From the NCBI RefSeq assembly GCF_024282095.1, contig NZ_JAMWZS010000002.1:62001-126000 (forward strand): a stretch of DNA of 64,000 nt, read 5' to 3'. The notes below the pieces were generated by a model. It did no database searches, was not told where the DNA came from, and saw only the letters and a program-made list of their open reading frames with translations. Source of the stretch: Nitrosomonas sp. (GTDB lineage Bacteria > Pseudomonadota > Gammaproteobacteria > Burkholderiales > Nitrosomonadaceae). Positions 29,689 through 39,000 of this stretch are shown piece after piece (position 1 is the first letter of the stretch; each line of letters opens with the position of its first letter). The translations under genes and the position numbers were made by a program.

Positions 29689-30924
29689 ATGCAACCCACC
29701 ACACCCCAAGACACCGCACCGCAAGCCGCCTACCACGCACTGATACAGGCCGGCGAACTCAAGCCGGATGCCGGTCAAGCCAATGCAGTCGCTGCATTAG
29801 AACGATTACACCGCGAACTGATCGATTATCCCGTGATAACAAGCAAAAGTAATGGCTTCCATTTCAGATGGCCAGCTTGTTTATCCCGTTGGCTGGATGG
29901 TAACAAACCCGCCCCTCAAGGCATTTATCTTTACGGCGGCGTCGGGCGCGGCAAGTCGATGTTGATGGATCTGTTTTATGCGGTCGCTCCGATCGCATCA
30001 AAACGGCGCGTACATTTTCATGAATTCATGCTGGATATCCACGCGCGGCTTAAGGAATGGCATGATCTTTCTGTACAAGAACGCGCCCGGCATGGCGGGC
30101 GTGCCGGTGACGATGATCCGATTCCATCGGTCGCGCGGAAAATAGCCGGTGAAGCGACATTGCTATGTTTTGATGAGTTACAGGTCACCGATATCGCCGA
30201 TGCGATGGTACTGACCCGACTATTCAAGGAATTATTTGCTCAGGGCGTGATCGTTGTCGCCACGTCCAACCGACCACCGGATGATCTTTACAAAAATGGC
30301 TTGAATCGTCAGCGCTTTTTGCCTTTCATCGAACAAATCAAGGAAAAACTCGATATTATTGCGCTGGATGGTCCGGTAGATTATCGCTACAACCGCTTGA
30401 AAGGCGCACAAACCTATTACCACCCGATCAATGCCGAAACGACGACGCAATTGTCAGCCATCTTCTTCCGCCTGACCGATCGTCGGGTGGAAGACCGGGC
30501 CAAGGTTCCCAGCGAAGAACTCAATGTGCAGGGACGCATATTATTTGTGCCCAAAGCAGCGCGCGGCGTTGCTGTGTTTTCGTTTAAACGCCTGTGCGCC
30601 AATCCGCTGGGGCCGGCAGACTATCTCGCGATTGCACGCACCTATCACACCGTCATCATGGTCGCGATTCCACAGTTCAATAAAGAAAACAGCGACGCGG
30701 CCCGGCGCTTCATCACGTTCATCGACGCACTGTATGAACACAACGTCAAGTTTCTGTGCTCAGCCGCCGTGCCGCTGCAATCACTGTACGTCAAAGCGGA
30801 TACCAGTTTTGAATTTGAACGCACGGTTTCGCGTTTGATGGAAATGCAGTCGGAAGACTACCTGATCAGAGGTCATGGCAAAACTATCGCAAGCCAGGGG
30901 TCTGTCGGACTTAAGCAGTCGTAG
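29689..30924 (+). CDS. zapE: Cell division ATPase ZapE (AFG1-like)
   Basis: A 411-residue AAA-type ATPase; in E. coli ZapE acts on the Z ring under stress. Walker A GGVGRGKSM is at residues 83-91, the Walker B LLCFDELQVTDIADAM near 160, and a sensor region VVATSNRPPDDLYKNGLNR follows. VHFHEFMLDIHARL and the C-terminal RLMEMQSEDYL are family hallmarks. The last eight residues and the stop are encoded inside the left end of a palindromic repeat that begins at 30897, so the native C-terminus has been replaced or extended. The core ATPase is intact. Confidence 0.93.
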   Translation: MQPTTPQDTAPQAAYHALIQAGELKPDAGQANAVAALERLHRELIDYPVITSKSNGFHFRWPACLSRWLDGNKPAPQGIYLYGGVGRGKSMLMDLFYAVAPIASKRRVHFHEFMLDIHARLKEWHDLSVQERARHGGRAGDDDPIPSVARKIAGEATLLCFDELQVTDIADAMVLTRLFKELFAQGVIVVATSNRPPDDLYKNGLNRQRFLPFIEQIKEKLDIIALDGPVDYRYNRLKGAQTYYHPINAETTTQLSAIFFRLTDRRVEDRAKVPSEELNVQGRILFVPKAARGVAVFSFKRLCANPLGPADYLAIARTYHTVIMVAIPQFNKENSDAARRFITFIDALYEHNVKFLCSAAVPLQSLYVKADTSFEFERTVSRLMEMQSEDYLIRGHGKTIASQGSVGLKQS

Positions 30925-31058
30925 CGAGCCGAGTGGGAGAACGAGTGCGGATTTTCTCGATTTTGTGGCGCATAGTTGATCTATGCAACGAAAAATTGAG
31001 GAAATACGAACCGTTATCCCACTGGCGCAGTAGATTGGCCTTAAGTCCGACAGACTCC
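30897..31058. repeat. Palindromic MITE-like element, family 2
   Basis: A 162-base element whose ends are near-perfect inverted repeats: GGGGTCTGTCGGACTTAAG on the left and, read from the other strand, GGAGTCTGTCGGACTTAAG on the right (18 of 19). Most of the interior can also pair, for example GTGGGAGAACG with CGTTATCCCAC and GCATAG with CTATGC, giving one long imperfect hairpin. It has no coding capacity of its own but supplies the end of zapE. Confidence 0.85.
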
Positions 31059-31060
31059 TA

Positions 31061-31077
31061 GCAAACCGCTGAAAAAC
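31061..31077 (+). repeat. Left end of family 1 element, solitary
   Basis: Seventeen bases, GCAAACCGCTGAAAAAC, preceded by TA, match the left terminal repeat of family 1 with one change; the following sequence does not match. It directly abuts the family 2 element, so one may have inserted next to, or truncated, the other. Confidence 0.55.
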
Positions 31078-31157
31078 CAGACTTGCAAATAAATATAAAT
31101 TTCACAATTAAGCCGAATAGTTATAAGGATATCAATGTGTGAATAAAGAAACTAAAG

Positions 31158-31382
31158 TCAATTTATTTTAATAGACTTTAGTACACCTCTTATATTCAAG
31201 CCGGCTAAGATTACCGGCATCGACGCTAGTGCCCAAGCAGCATTGGGTATAGACCAGATCAACCATAATAGGTTACCAAGCAAAAGTAACCAGAAACCCC
31301 AATTACGATTATCTTTTCTCTCTGCTGCGACATACCACGCCGTAGCGATAGTAACTATGTGAATCCATTGAATGCCTTTCGT
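31158..31382 (-). pseudogene. Small membrane-protein remnant lacking ATG start
   Basis: The minus strand reads 74 uninterrupted codons ending in TGA, including IQWIHIVTIATAWYVAAERK, WGFWLLLLGNLLWLIWSI and MPVILAGLNIRG. This has the look of a genuine two-to-three-helix membrane protein. No ATG, GTG or TTG stands at the expected start; the codon where methionine would be expected (before KGIQW) is ACG, and an in-frame stop lies nine bases upstream of it. No ribosome site precedes it. It is probably a gene disabled by loss of its start codon, or one using a rare start. Confidence 0.4.
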
Positions 31383-31596
31383 TGCGGGATATCGTTAACT
31401 GAGATGAATATCTTGTGAAGTAGCAATCACTCTGATGTTACCTATGTTCGCTATCGAACCGACTGTATTGAGTGATACGTATATTGTTACTCATGCGGTG
31501 TATAAAACATCATACACGCTCCATTATCAGGATCTGGTGATCACGAATATGATTGAAGGATCCTTTACCAATATTATTTTTTGGCAGGAGTTTTAT

Positions 31597-31995
31597 ATGA
31601 ATTACGAAGATCGCGATACTCATGGTATTTACAAAGGCGACAACAAAGCATCAGGAGTTCGTCTGATGGGCGCCGAAACGCTTATTGGAAATGATGTTTG
31701 CAACCCAAATGGTGATGACCTGGGTGACATTAAAGAAATCATGCTGGACACAACGACCGGCCAAGTGTGTTATGCGGTGTTGTCTTTTGGCGGTATCTTG
31801 GGGATAGGAAGCAAGCTATTTGCGGTACCTTGGAATGCACTAAAGCTAGACACAGAAGAAAAACACTTTGTGCTTAACGTGAATAAGGATCGTCTTAAAA
31901 ATGCACCGGGATTCGATAAGAGCCATTGGCCGGATATGGCAGACAAATCCTGGGAGAATGAAATTCATGCTTATTATGGAACCACGAAGCAGTAA
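31597..31995 (+). CDS. PRC-barrel domain protein
   Basis: A 132-residue soluble protein with one PRC-barrel domain: ETLIGNDVCNPNGDDLGDI, KEIMLDTTTGQVCYAVLSF, GGILGIGSKLFAVPWNAL and LNVNKDRLKNAPGFD. Such proteins are common in stress-responsive clusters and the PRC barrel is thought to bind proteins or RNA. The open frame extends to 31435, but the ATG at 31597 has a good CAGGAG site six bases upstream and fits the usual N-terminus. It is followed by two YqjD-like genes and a YqjE-like gene with short spacing. Confidence 0.85.
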   Translation: MNYEDRDTHGIYKGDNKASGVRLMGAETLIGNDVCNPNGDDLGDIKEIMLDTTTGQVCYAVLSFGGILGIGSKLFAVPWNALKLDTEEKHFVLNVNKDRLKNAPGFDKSHWPDMADKSWENEIHAYYGTTKQ

Positions 31996-32106
31996 GTCAT
32001 TGGTTCTCAATTAAGTGGATATTCTGTCATCGTTAATTGATTAAATATCATTAATCCATGAACCATAAATAACTTATGGTTTAAATAGAAACTAAGAGGT
32101 ATCACT

Positions 32107-32382
32107 ATGAAAAATGTCGACACAGTTGTAGATACAGTAACTGATTTTACAAACGAAACTGTTGAAAAGGCCAGCAAGGCAACCAATAAAGCCATTGATA
32201 AGGCTAGCAAAGCTACTCAACAGGTTGCCGATACAATGAGCGAAAAAGGCGATCAATTGAAACATGCCGAGCAGCGATTGATGAAAGAAGCCACCGATTA
32301 TGTTCGAGATAATCCAGTGACGTCGGTAGGTATCGCGATAGGTGTGGGGTTCCTATTAAGCAAGTGGTTTAACAATCGTTAG
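32107..32382 (+). CDS. YqjD/ElaB-like (DUF883) tail-anchored protein, copy 1
   Basis: A 91-residue protein: a charged, helical N-terminal part with repeated KASKAT and KAIDKASKAT motifs, then a C-terminal membrane segment VTSVGIAIGVGFLLSKWFNNR, the typical DUF883 tail. E. coli relatives YqjD and ElaB anchor in the inner membrane by this tail and bind ribosomes in stationary phase. An AAGAGG ribosome site precedes the ATG. The last 45 residues closely match the next gene, so the two are tandem paralogues. Confidence 0.82.
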   Translation: MKNVDTVVDTVTDFTNETVEKASKATNKAIDKASKATQQVADTMSEKGDQLKHAEQRLMKEATDYVRDNPVTSVGIAIGVGFLLSKWFNNR

Positions 32383-32453
32383 GCCATTAAATTTCATGAA
32401 TCTGTGAGTCTTGTAGAACGCACGGTTCAAATAAACGATAAGAGGAACATCAC

Positions 32454-32771
32454 ATGGAAACTGTAAACAAAGCATCCCATTTAGCACATGAAGCTATCGA
32501 TAAGGCTACCCATGTCACTCATCAGGTTGCAGATAAAATTGTTGACAAGGGAGATGAATTGAATGATCTAGCGCATGAGGCGGTTAATAAGGCCACCCAG
32601 GTAACTAATCAAGCCGCTGACAAAATTGTTGATAAAGGAGATCAGCTGAAACATGCTGAACAGCGACTGATGAAGGAATGTACCGTTTATATTCGCGAAA
32701 ACCCAATCACATCGGTAAGTATTGCAGTAGGAGTGGGTTTTCTTCTGAGCAGATTATTGAATAATCGCTAA
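32454..32771 (+). CDS. YqjD/ElaB-like (DUF883) tail-anchored protein, copy 2
   Basis: A 105-residue paralogue of the preceding gene. Residues 1-60 hold two 36-residue-like repeats built around HEAIDKATHVTHQVADKIVDKG and its variant, predicted to form amphipathic helix. The C-terminus KHAEQRLMKE...ENPITSVSIAVGVGFLLSRLLNNR is nearly the same as in copy 1. An AAGAGG site is present. It was probably produced by tandem duplication followed by internal repeat growth. Confidence 0.82.
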   Translation: METVNKASHLAHEAIDKATHVTHQVADKIVDKGDELNDLAHEAVNKATQVTNQAADKIVDKGDQLKHAEQRLMKECTVYIRENPITSVSIAVGVGFLLSRLLNNR

Positions 32772-32786
32772 ATACGATGGATTCAA

Positions 32787-33221
32787 ATGATAAAAAATGA
32801 GGTGCCTGAGCAAGCTGCGACAGATGGTCATTCTGAAAATGAGTCCAGCGTGACGGATGATGTACAGTCGTTATGGCATGAATTGCGTGAATTGAATCAC
32901 ATGCACTTCCGGCTCGCGGCACTTGAAGCACAACAGGCGGGCAATAGTTTAGTGGTCATGATCGTGGCCGGCATAATGGCCGCTGTTTTGCTGAGTGTCG
33001 CGTGGCTAGGATTCCTAGCAGCTGTCATGTTAGTGCTGAACCGATATGGGATTCTGACAGATAACATCCTGTTAATACTGCTGGCCGTCGTTTTGAATTT
33101 ACTGCTTGCGCTGGTTCTATGGGGCGTGATCCGTAGCAAAGGCTATTATTTGCGATTCCCAGCGACCTTTCGCACCCTTCGATCTATGGCACCTACACCT
33201 GGAAACAAGGAGGAAACCTGA
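32787..33221 (+). CDS. YqjE-like / phage-holin-superfamily membrane protein
   Basis: A 144-residue protein with two strong membrane helices (SLVVMIVAGIMAAVLLSVAW and NILLILLAVVLNLLLALVLW) joined by a short loop, flanked by charged ends. The first part, SLWHELRELNHMHFRLAALEAQQAG, is typical of the YqjE/Phage_holin_3_6 group. In E. coli yqjE lies between yqjD and yqjK, the same order as here. Its stop codon shares a base with the next start (TGATG), so translation is coupled. Confidence 0.8.
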   Translation: MIKNEVPEQAATDGHSENESSVTDDVQSLWHELRELNHMHFRLAALEAQQAGNSLVVMIVAGIMAAVLLSVAWLGFLAAVMLVLNRYGILTDNILLILLAVVLNLLLALVLWGVIRSKGYYLRFPATFRTLRSMAPTPGNKEET

Positions 33222-33583
33222 TGTTAGATACTATTTTAAACGGAAATGAAACCAAATCTTTAACAGCGCAAATTAAGGATGCGGAGTTGCAGGTGTTGCA
33301 ACATCAGCATATGGTTATTATCCGTGCTGATACCCTCATTCAGAAAACACAGCAACAAATGACTGCTCCGGCAAGCTTGCTATTAGCAGGCGGTATCGGA
33401 TTTGTCCTCGGTGAACTCACTAAAAGCAAATCTTTCAATCCTCATGGCACTCGCGAAGAACCCCAAGTTGCGGAAACTACAGACATTACTAAGACCTTAA
33501 TGAGTGCGCTAAATCAACTGGTCACGATCAATGCGTTATATACAACATTTCGCGATTCAATGAAACAAACGGAATCACAATAA
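33221..33583 (+). CDS. YqjK-like small membrane-associated protein
   Basis: A 120-residue protein with a helical, glutamine-rich N-terminal half (IKDAELQVLQHQHMVIIRADT) and one hydrophobic segment PASLLLAGGIGFVLGEL near residue 55. Position and layout resemble yqjK-type genes that follow yqjE, but sequence similarity is not decisive. The start overlaps the upstream stop and has a strong AAGGAGG site at 33207-33213. It closes the stress cluster of PRC-barrel, two DUF883 proteins and the YqjE-like protein. Confidence 0.65.
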   Translation: MLDTILNGNETKSLTAQIKDAELQVLQHQHMVIIRADTLIQKTQQQMTAPASLLLAGGIGFVLGELTKSKSFNPHGTREEPQVAETTDITKTLMSALNQLVTINALYTTFRDSMKQTESQ

Positions 33584-33666
33584 GCATTATCAATGTGTGT
33601 GGCCATAGTCATTCATCCGATCTGTAGCAAACTGCAATCTGTTACAGCGTTATTGATGGCACTGCT

Positions 33667-33934
33667 ATGAATAAATACTGGATACCCGATTATTATCAGG
33701 GGTAGCGGTGACGGTCTTGCTGCGTTGCAAAAAGTAAGAAAGCACACGCAGAATTTTGTGATCATTAACGACGACCCGTAGGGCACTCTCTGTGCCCGAG
33801 TTGGTTGCATGCCATCTAAAGCATTAATCGAAGCAGCCAAGGCCTTTTACCATCGCAACACCTTTGCGGAATTTGGTATCCGAAGTGCAGATCCCCTTAC
33901 ACTTGATGAGACCTTTGCAAGACTTAGTTTTTAG
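33667..33934 (+). pseudogene. Broken dihydrolipoamide-dehydrogenase-like gene, N-terminal fragment
   Basis: The plus strand reads MNKYW then, after a one-base shift, IIRGSGDGLAALQKVRKHTQ, NFVIINDDP, a TAG stop, GTLCARVGCMPSKALIEAAK and AFYHRNTFAEFGIRSAD before a second stop. This matches the FAD-binding start of pyridine nucleotide-disulfide oxidoreductases, with the redox pair recognisable in CARVGC. Canonical GxGxxG has become GSGDG and the rest of the enzyme, some 350 residues, is missing. It is a dead remnant between the stress cluster and the permease gene. Confidence 0.85.
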
Positions 33935-34000
33935 AATTTGAACCTAAAGATACTGCCGTTTTTTGAACGGCGTATGTGAGCAAACTGAAAGGAAATTAGT

Positions 34001-35068
34001 ATGTACAGACTCGAAGAGAAGACTTTCCTATTGCTCCTCGTCACAGCTTCGCTGGCCTTCGCCTGGATCTTATGGCCATTTTTCGGCGCAATTCTCTGGG
34101 GGACAGTGATGGCCATTGTGTTTGCGCCGATGTTTCGGCGGCTATCAGGTTCAATGCGGCAGAGCCCCAGTGCCGCTGCACTGACTACAATCCTAATTAT
34201 CATTGTGTTAGTGATCCTGCCATTGATGGTGATTGCAACATCCTTGATGCAGGAGGCTGCCGGTCTGTATGACATGATTCATTCCGGCAAGCTGGATTTT
34301 GGTCTCTATTTTCATCAGGTCTGGGATGCTTTACCCGCTTGGATTCAAAATATGATGGCGCAATTGGGACTGACGAACCTTGGTGCGGTGCAGGAAAAAC
34401 TGGCCGTCGGCCTTCGACAGGGTAGCCAGTTTTTGGCCACACAGATCCTCAGCATCGGTCAATTCACATTTCACTTCATCGTCAATTTTTGTGTCATGTT
34501 GTATCTGCTTTTCTTTTTGCTGCGCGATGGGGACGCATTGTTCAAAAATATCAGGAAGGCAATCCCATTGCATGCTGAGCAGCAGCACGCACTCTTTACC
34601 AAGTTCACCACGGCCGTTCGTGCCACGGTTAAAGGCGGTATTTTCGTGGCTATACTGCAGGGCATGCTCGGCGGCCTGATTTTCTGGTTTCTGGGGATTC
34701 ACGCACCACTGCTATGGGGTGTGATAATGGCCTTTCTTTCACTACTGCCTGCAATCGGGGCTAGTCTGGTCTGGCTGCCAGTGGCGATTTACCTACTGGC
34801 GACCGGTGCCGTATGGCAGGGCTTGGTTTTGATCGCCTTCGGCGCTCTCGTAATGGGGCTGGCGGATAATGTCTTGCGTCCCGCTTTAGTAGGCAAGGAT
34901 ACCAAGTTGCCTAACTATGTTGTGTTAATTTCTACACTCGGTGGCCTTCAGATGTTTGGACTCAACGGCCTTGTCATTGGCCCGGCCATCGCGGCCATGT
35001 TTATGGTTGTTTGGGAAATATCTTCAGCATCAAGGCAGGAGCATCGAAACGATACCGACAGCCTTTGA
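34001..35068 (+). CDS. AI-2E family transporter (YdiK/PerM-like)
   Basis: A 355-residue inner-membrane protein with about eight helices of the AI-2E exporter family, whose members are exporters or Na+/H+ antiporters. Typical features are a double helix at the N-terminus (LLLVTASLAFAWILWPFFGA), a periplasmic middle region (residues 85-150), NFCVMLYLLFFLLRDG, and the conserved FLSLLPAIGASLVWLPVAIY and DNVLRPALVGKD. An AAAGGA ribosome site precedes the ATG. The true substrate is not known; the family name should not be read as proof of autoinducer transport. Confidence 0.87.
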   Translation: MYRLEEKTFLLLLVTASLAFAWILWPFFGAILWGTVMAIVFAPMFRRLSGSMRQSPSAAALTTILIIIVLVILPLMVIATSLMQEAAGLYDMIHSGKLDFGLYFHQVWDALPAWIQNMMAQLGLTNLGAVQEKLAVGLRQGSQFLATQILSIGQFTFHFIVNFCVMLYLLFFLLRDGDALFKNIRKAIPLHAEQQHALFTKFTTAVRATVKGGIFVAILQGMLGGLIFWFLGIHAPLLWGVIMAFLSLLPAIGASLVWLPVAIYLLATGAVWQGLVLIAFGALVMGLADNVLRPALVGKDTKLPNYVVLISTLGGLQMFGLNGLVIGPAIAAMFMVVWEISSASRQEHRNDTDSL

Positions 35069-35247
35069 ACAGCACCACTGTCATAATTTTTACTATGCAA
35101 TGATTATGAGTGGATTGTGTCTAAGGAATTTTGAACAAAGTTACAAATAGGGCATTTAACCCGTTTGTTTAAAGCAATAAGATGATTTTATAAATTTATA
35201 CTTATCTTTCTGACTTTGATTTCTAAAATTCTAGCTGTGTTTGTAAC

Positions 35248-35622
35248 ATGATGAAAAATAAATTTATGCCAATAATTAGCGATATTGTTAACACGTCGTT
35301 ATATCTCAGCATTATATTTGTCTTACTATTCGTTCTTTCAGCATGTCGGACAGAAAATCATTTACATCAGGCAATTAGATATTCTGAGGCTGCGGTCTTG
35401 GCAGATAACAGAAAAGTTATCTCTAAACATTTAGAACTTGCAAAATTTCACGCTCTTTCGACATTACACCAAAAAAATATGTCATCTGCAGATCGTATTC
35501 ACTTGGCTGTCGGCATTGTAAGTTTGGATCAGGCAATTGAAAATGGAATACTTGAAGCTGATGATTCAACGAGGAGAGCTGCCAGGGTCGCGATGGCTCA
35601 TTTTAAGGAAATAACACATTAA
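35248..35622 (+). CDS. SmbP-like small lipoprotein
   Basis: A 124-residue protein with an N-terminal hydrophobic segment ending in a lipobox (VLSAC, Cys at about 33), so a lipoprotein is likely. The mature part is a small helical bundle rich in His, Ala and Glu, with HLHQAIRYSEAAVLADNRK and ISKHLELAKFHALS resembling the heptad pattern of the Nitrosomonas metal-binding protein SmbP, though with fewer histidines. Metal binding is therefore only a suggestion. It stands alone with an A+T-rich leader. Confidence 0.6.
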   Translation: MMKNKFMPIISDIVNTSLYLSIIFVLLFVLSACRTENHLHQAIRYSEAAVLADNRKVISKHLELAKFHALSTLHQKNMSSADRIHLAVGIVSLDQAIENGILEADDSTRRAARVAMAHFKEITH

Positions 35623-36002
35623 ACCATTTCTTTAACCTTTAGAGCTTTCCAGGATCGCGCCGCCGTCCGGCGCGAAGGGTATGCCCCGGGAAGGACATGC
35701 TGCCCGATCCTTAACGCGGACTATCCTGCCCCCGATCTCCTCATTTTGCTAAACAAAATTCAATTGCTGGATTAATTCAGACATAGATCATCTGATTTCT
35801 TGTCATCAAGCAGTGATTTGTCTTCTAGATCTCATTTTTGACAGCATACATCAAACCATCAGCGGCTGTTGGACGGAGGGGGGCAAAGAAACTTCAGTTT
35901 CCCATTCCCAGAAATATTTGGATTCTCTCCCCTCATCCGCTATGATCATAATTCTGGAATTTGTCCGACTGGAACCAGCCCAGAATTAGAGCGACTAAAG
36001 CG
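35623..36002. other. Intergenic region at left edge of glt segment
   Basis: A G+C-rich block begins near 35651 and includes a perfect 8-base stem, TCGCGCCG (35655-35662) and CGGCGCGA (35668-35675), with a five-base loop and no following T run. An A+T-rich stretch at 35745-35870 follows and must contain the gltB promoter. The change in composition may mark the join between native DNA and the acquired glutamate synthase genes. Confidence 0.45.
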
Positions 36003-39000
36003 ATGACAAAAGGCTATCCGCCCGCACAGGGCCTGTACGATCCACGGTTCGACCATGATTCCTGCGGTGTTGGATTCATCACCCACATCAAAGGAAAGGA
36101 CTCCCATTCCATCGTCGAGCAATCCCTGAAGATGCTGGAAAACATGGAACACCGCGGCGCCTGTGGGTGCGAGCCGGATTCCGGGGATGGGGCCGGAATC
36201 ATGTGCCGGATGCCGGATAAGTTCATCCGGCGGGAAGCCAAGAAGATCGGTATCGAGCTGCCTCAACTGGGGCAATATGGGGTGGGAATGGTCTTTCTGC
36301 CCAAGGATGCGACCGCCCGCAAGCTGTGCGAGCAGGCGATGGAGAAAGTCGCGGTCGATTTCGGAATGGTGGTGTTGGGATGGCGGGATGTGCCGGTCAA
36401 CGCCAAGGCGTGCGGACCGAGTCCGCGCAAGGTGGAGCCGATGATCCGGCAGATCTTTGTCGGAATGGGAGAGAGTTTCTACAACCGGCAGGATTTTGAC
36501 CGGCGTCTGTACCTGGTACGCCAGCGAACGGAAAATACCATCGAGTTCGGTGACTTTCCGCCGCAGGCCGCGGAAGATTTCTACATTTGCTGCCTGTCCG
36601 CCAACCGGATAATCTACAAGGGAATGCTGACGGCAGCGCAAGTTCGACTGTATTTCCCGGATTTGTCGGACCCGGATTTCCTGTCATCCCTGGCGATCGT
36701 CCATTCGCGTTTTTCAACGAACACCTTCCCATCCTGGCGGCTGGCGCATCCGTATCGCTACCTCGCTCACAACGGCGAAATCAACACGCTGCACGGCAAC
36801 CGGAACTGGATGCGGGCACGGTATGGATCTTTGCAATCGGAAGTGTTCGGAGATGAGCTCCAGAAGATGTTTCCGATTCTGACGGAATCCGGCTCAGACT
36901 CGGCCACACTGGACAACGCGCTGCAATTTCTGTGCGTGAACGGTCGGAGCCTGGCCCATGCGGTGCTGATGCTCATCCCGGAGGCGTGGCAGAATCACGA
37001 TCAGATGGATGAGGACCTCAAGGCGTTTTACGAGTATCACGCTTGCCTGATGGAGCCATGGGATGGACCGGCTTCTATTGCCTTTACGAATGGCGCGCTC
37101 GTCGGCGCGGTGTTGGATCGAAATGGGCTGCGGCCGTCGCGATACTACGTAACGAAGGATGATCTGGTAATCATGGCCAGCGAGGTAGGCGTGCTGCCGA
37201 TTCCACCGGAAAACGTGGCGCGGAAGTGGCGGTTGCAGCCCGGCAAGATTTTCCTGATCGACGCCAAGCAGGAAAGAATCATCGATGACAGCGAAATCAA
37301 GCGGCAACTCATAAACAAACGGCCTTGGAAGAGATGGCTGGAACAGAATCTGATCGAGTTGGACAATCTTCCAGCCCCGAGCAAGGTGCATCAGCCGGAC
37401 CATGCAACGCTAATGGCGCGGCAACGCACGTTCGGGCACACCCATGAAGACCTCAAACTGATCATGACGCCAATGGCCGTAAACGGGGCCGAGGCGATCG
37501 GGTCGATGGGGACGGACACGCCGCTGGCATGTCTCTCCGAGAAGCCGCAGTTGCTCTACAACTATTTCAAGCAACTCTTCGCGCAGGTAACCAATCCGCC
37601 ATTGGATGCGATGCGCGAGGAGCTGGTTACATCGGCATATACCTACATCGGACGCGAAGGGAATCTGTTGGACGAGACGCCGGATGCAGCGCACTTGATC
37701 AAGCTCAAAAGCCCGATCATCAGCAACGCCGATCTGGAAAAGCTGCGGGAAGTGGCTGTCGGTAAATTACGAGCGGTGACGCTCGAGATGCTCTTCAAGG
37801 TCAGCGCAGGCGAAACGGGATTGCAGCATGCACTGGAAGCATTGATGGAGCGGGCGGCTCACGCGGTTAAGGAAGGCGCATCCGTCCTCATTCTGTCGGA
37901 CCGGGGCGTAGATGCCGGGAACGTGCCGATTCCCAGCCTGCTGGCAACTGCAGCAGTGCATCATCACCTGATCCGCGCAGGCACACGCACGCAATGCGGT
38001 CTGGTGATCGAAACCGGCGAGGCACGCGAGGCGCATCACTTCTGTCTACTCATCGGATACGGAGCCGGGGCGGTGAATCCGTATCTGTCTTTCGAGACGC
38101 TGGCGGATTTAGATAAGAACGAATTGCTTCCCAACGACCTGAACTTGGAGAAAGCGCAATACAATTATATCAAAGCGGCCAACAAGGCGATCCTCAAGGT
38201 CGCATCGAAGATGGGAATCAGCACGGTGCAGAGCTACCGGGGCGCTCAGATCTTCGAAGCGATCGGGCTTGGCAAGGAGATGATCGACCGGTATTTCACC
38301 GGCACAGCGTCGCGCATCAAGGGAATCGAACTAGAGATCATCGCGCGTGAATCGTTGGAGCGGCATCGCCGCGGATTTCCGCCGATCCAGGTGAATGGGC
38401 AGGTGCTGGATACCGGTGGACTGTACCAATGGCGCCGCGACGGCGAATACCACATGTGGAACCCCGAGACGGTGGCCAAACTCCAGGATTCGGTCCGAGT
38501 AGGGGTCGAGAAGCCCATCGACGGGTACAAGAAGTTCAAGGAATATACCGCGCTGCTGGACGATGAAGCGCGCAGCCGATGCACTTTGCGCGGATTGCTT
38601 AACTTCAGGAAAGCGGTCAATCCGATCCCGCTGGAAGAAGTCGAGCCAGCCAAAGAGATCGTCAAGCGATTCGTCACCGGCGCGATGTCGCTCGGATCAA
38701 TCAGTACCGAAGCCCACGAGAACCTGGCCATCGCCATGAATCGCATTGGCGGCAAGAGCAACACCGGCGAAGGGGGCGAAGACTCGCGGCGCTTCCAGCC
38801 CGATCCGCAGCCGGATGCGAACGGCAACATCATTTTTCGCCGCAGCGCCATCAAGCAGGTGGCGAGCGCACGCTTCGGCGTCACCGCTGAATACCTGGCC
38901 AACGCCGATGAATTGCAGATCAAAATGGCCCAGGGTGCCAAGCCAGGCGAAGGCGGACAATTGCCGGGACACAAAGTGGATGCGTATATCGGGAAAATCA

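Noticed and set aside
31435-31596. Upstream extension of the PRC-barrel frame
   Set aside because: No ribosome site and no domain match in the added 54 residues; the ATG at 31597 has both.
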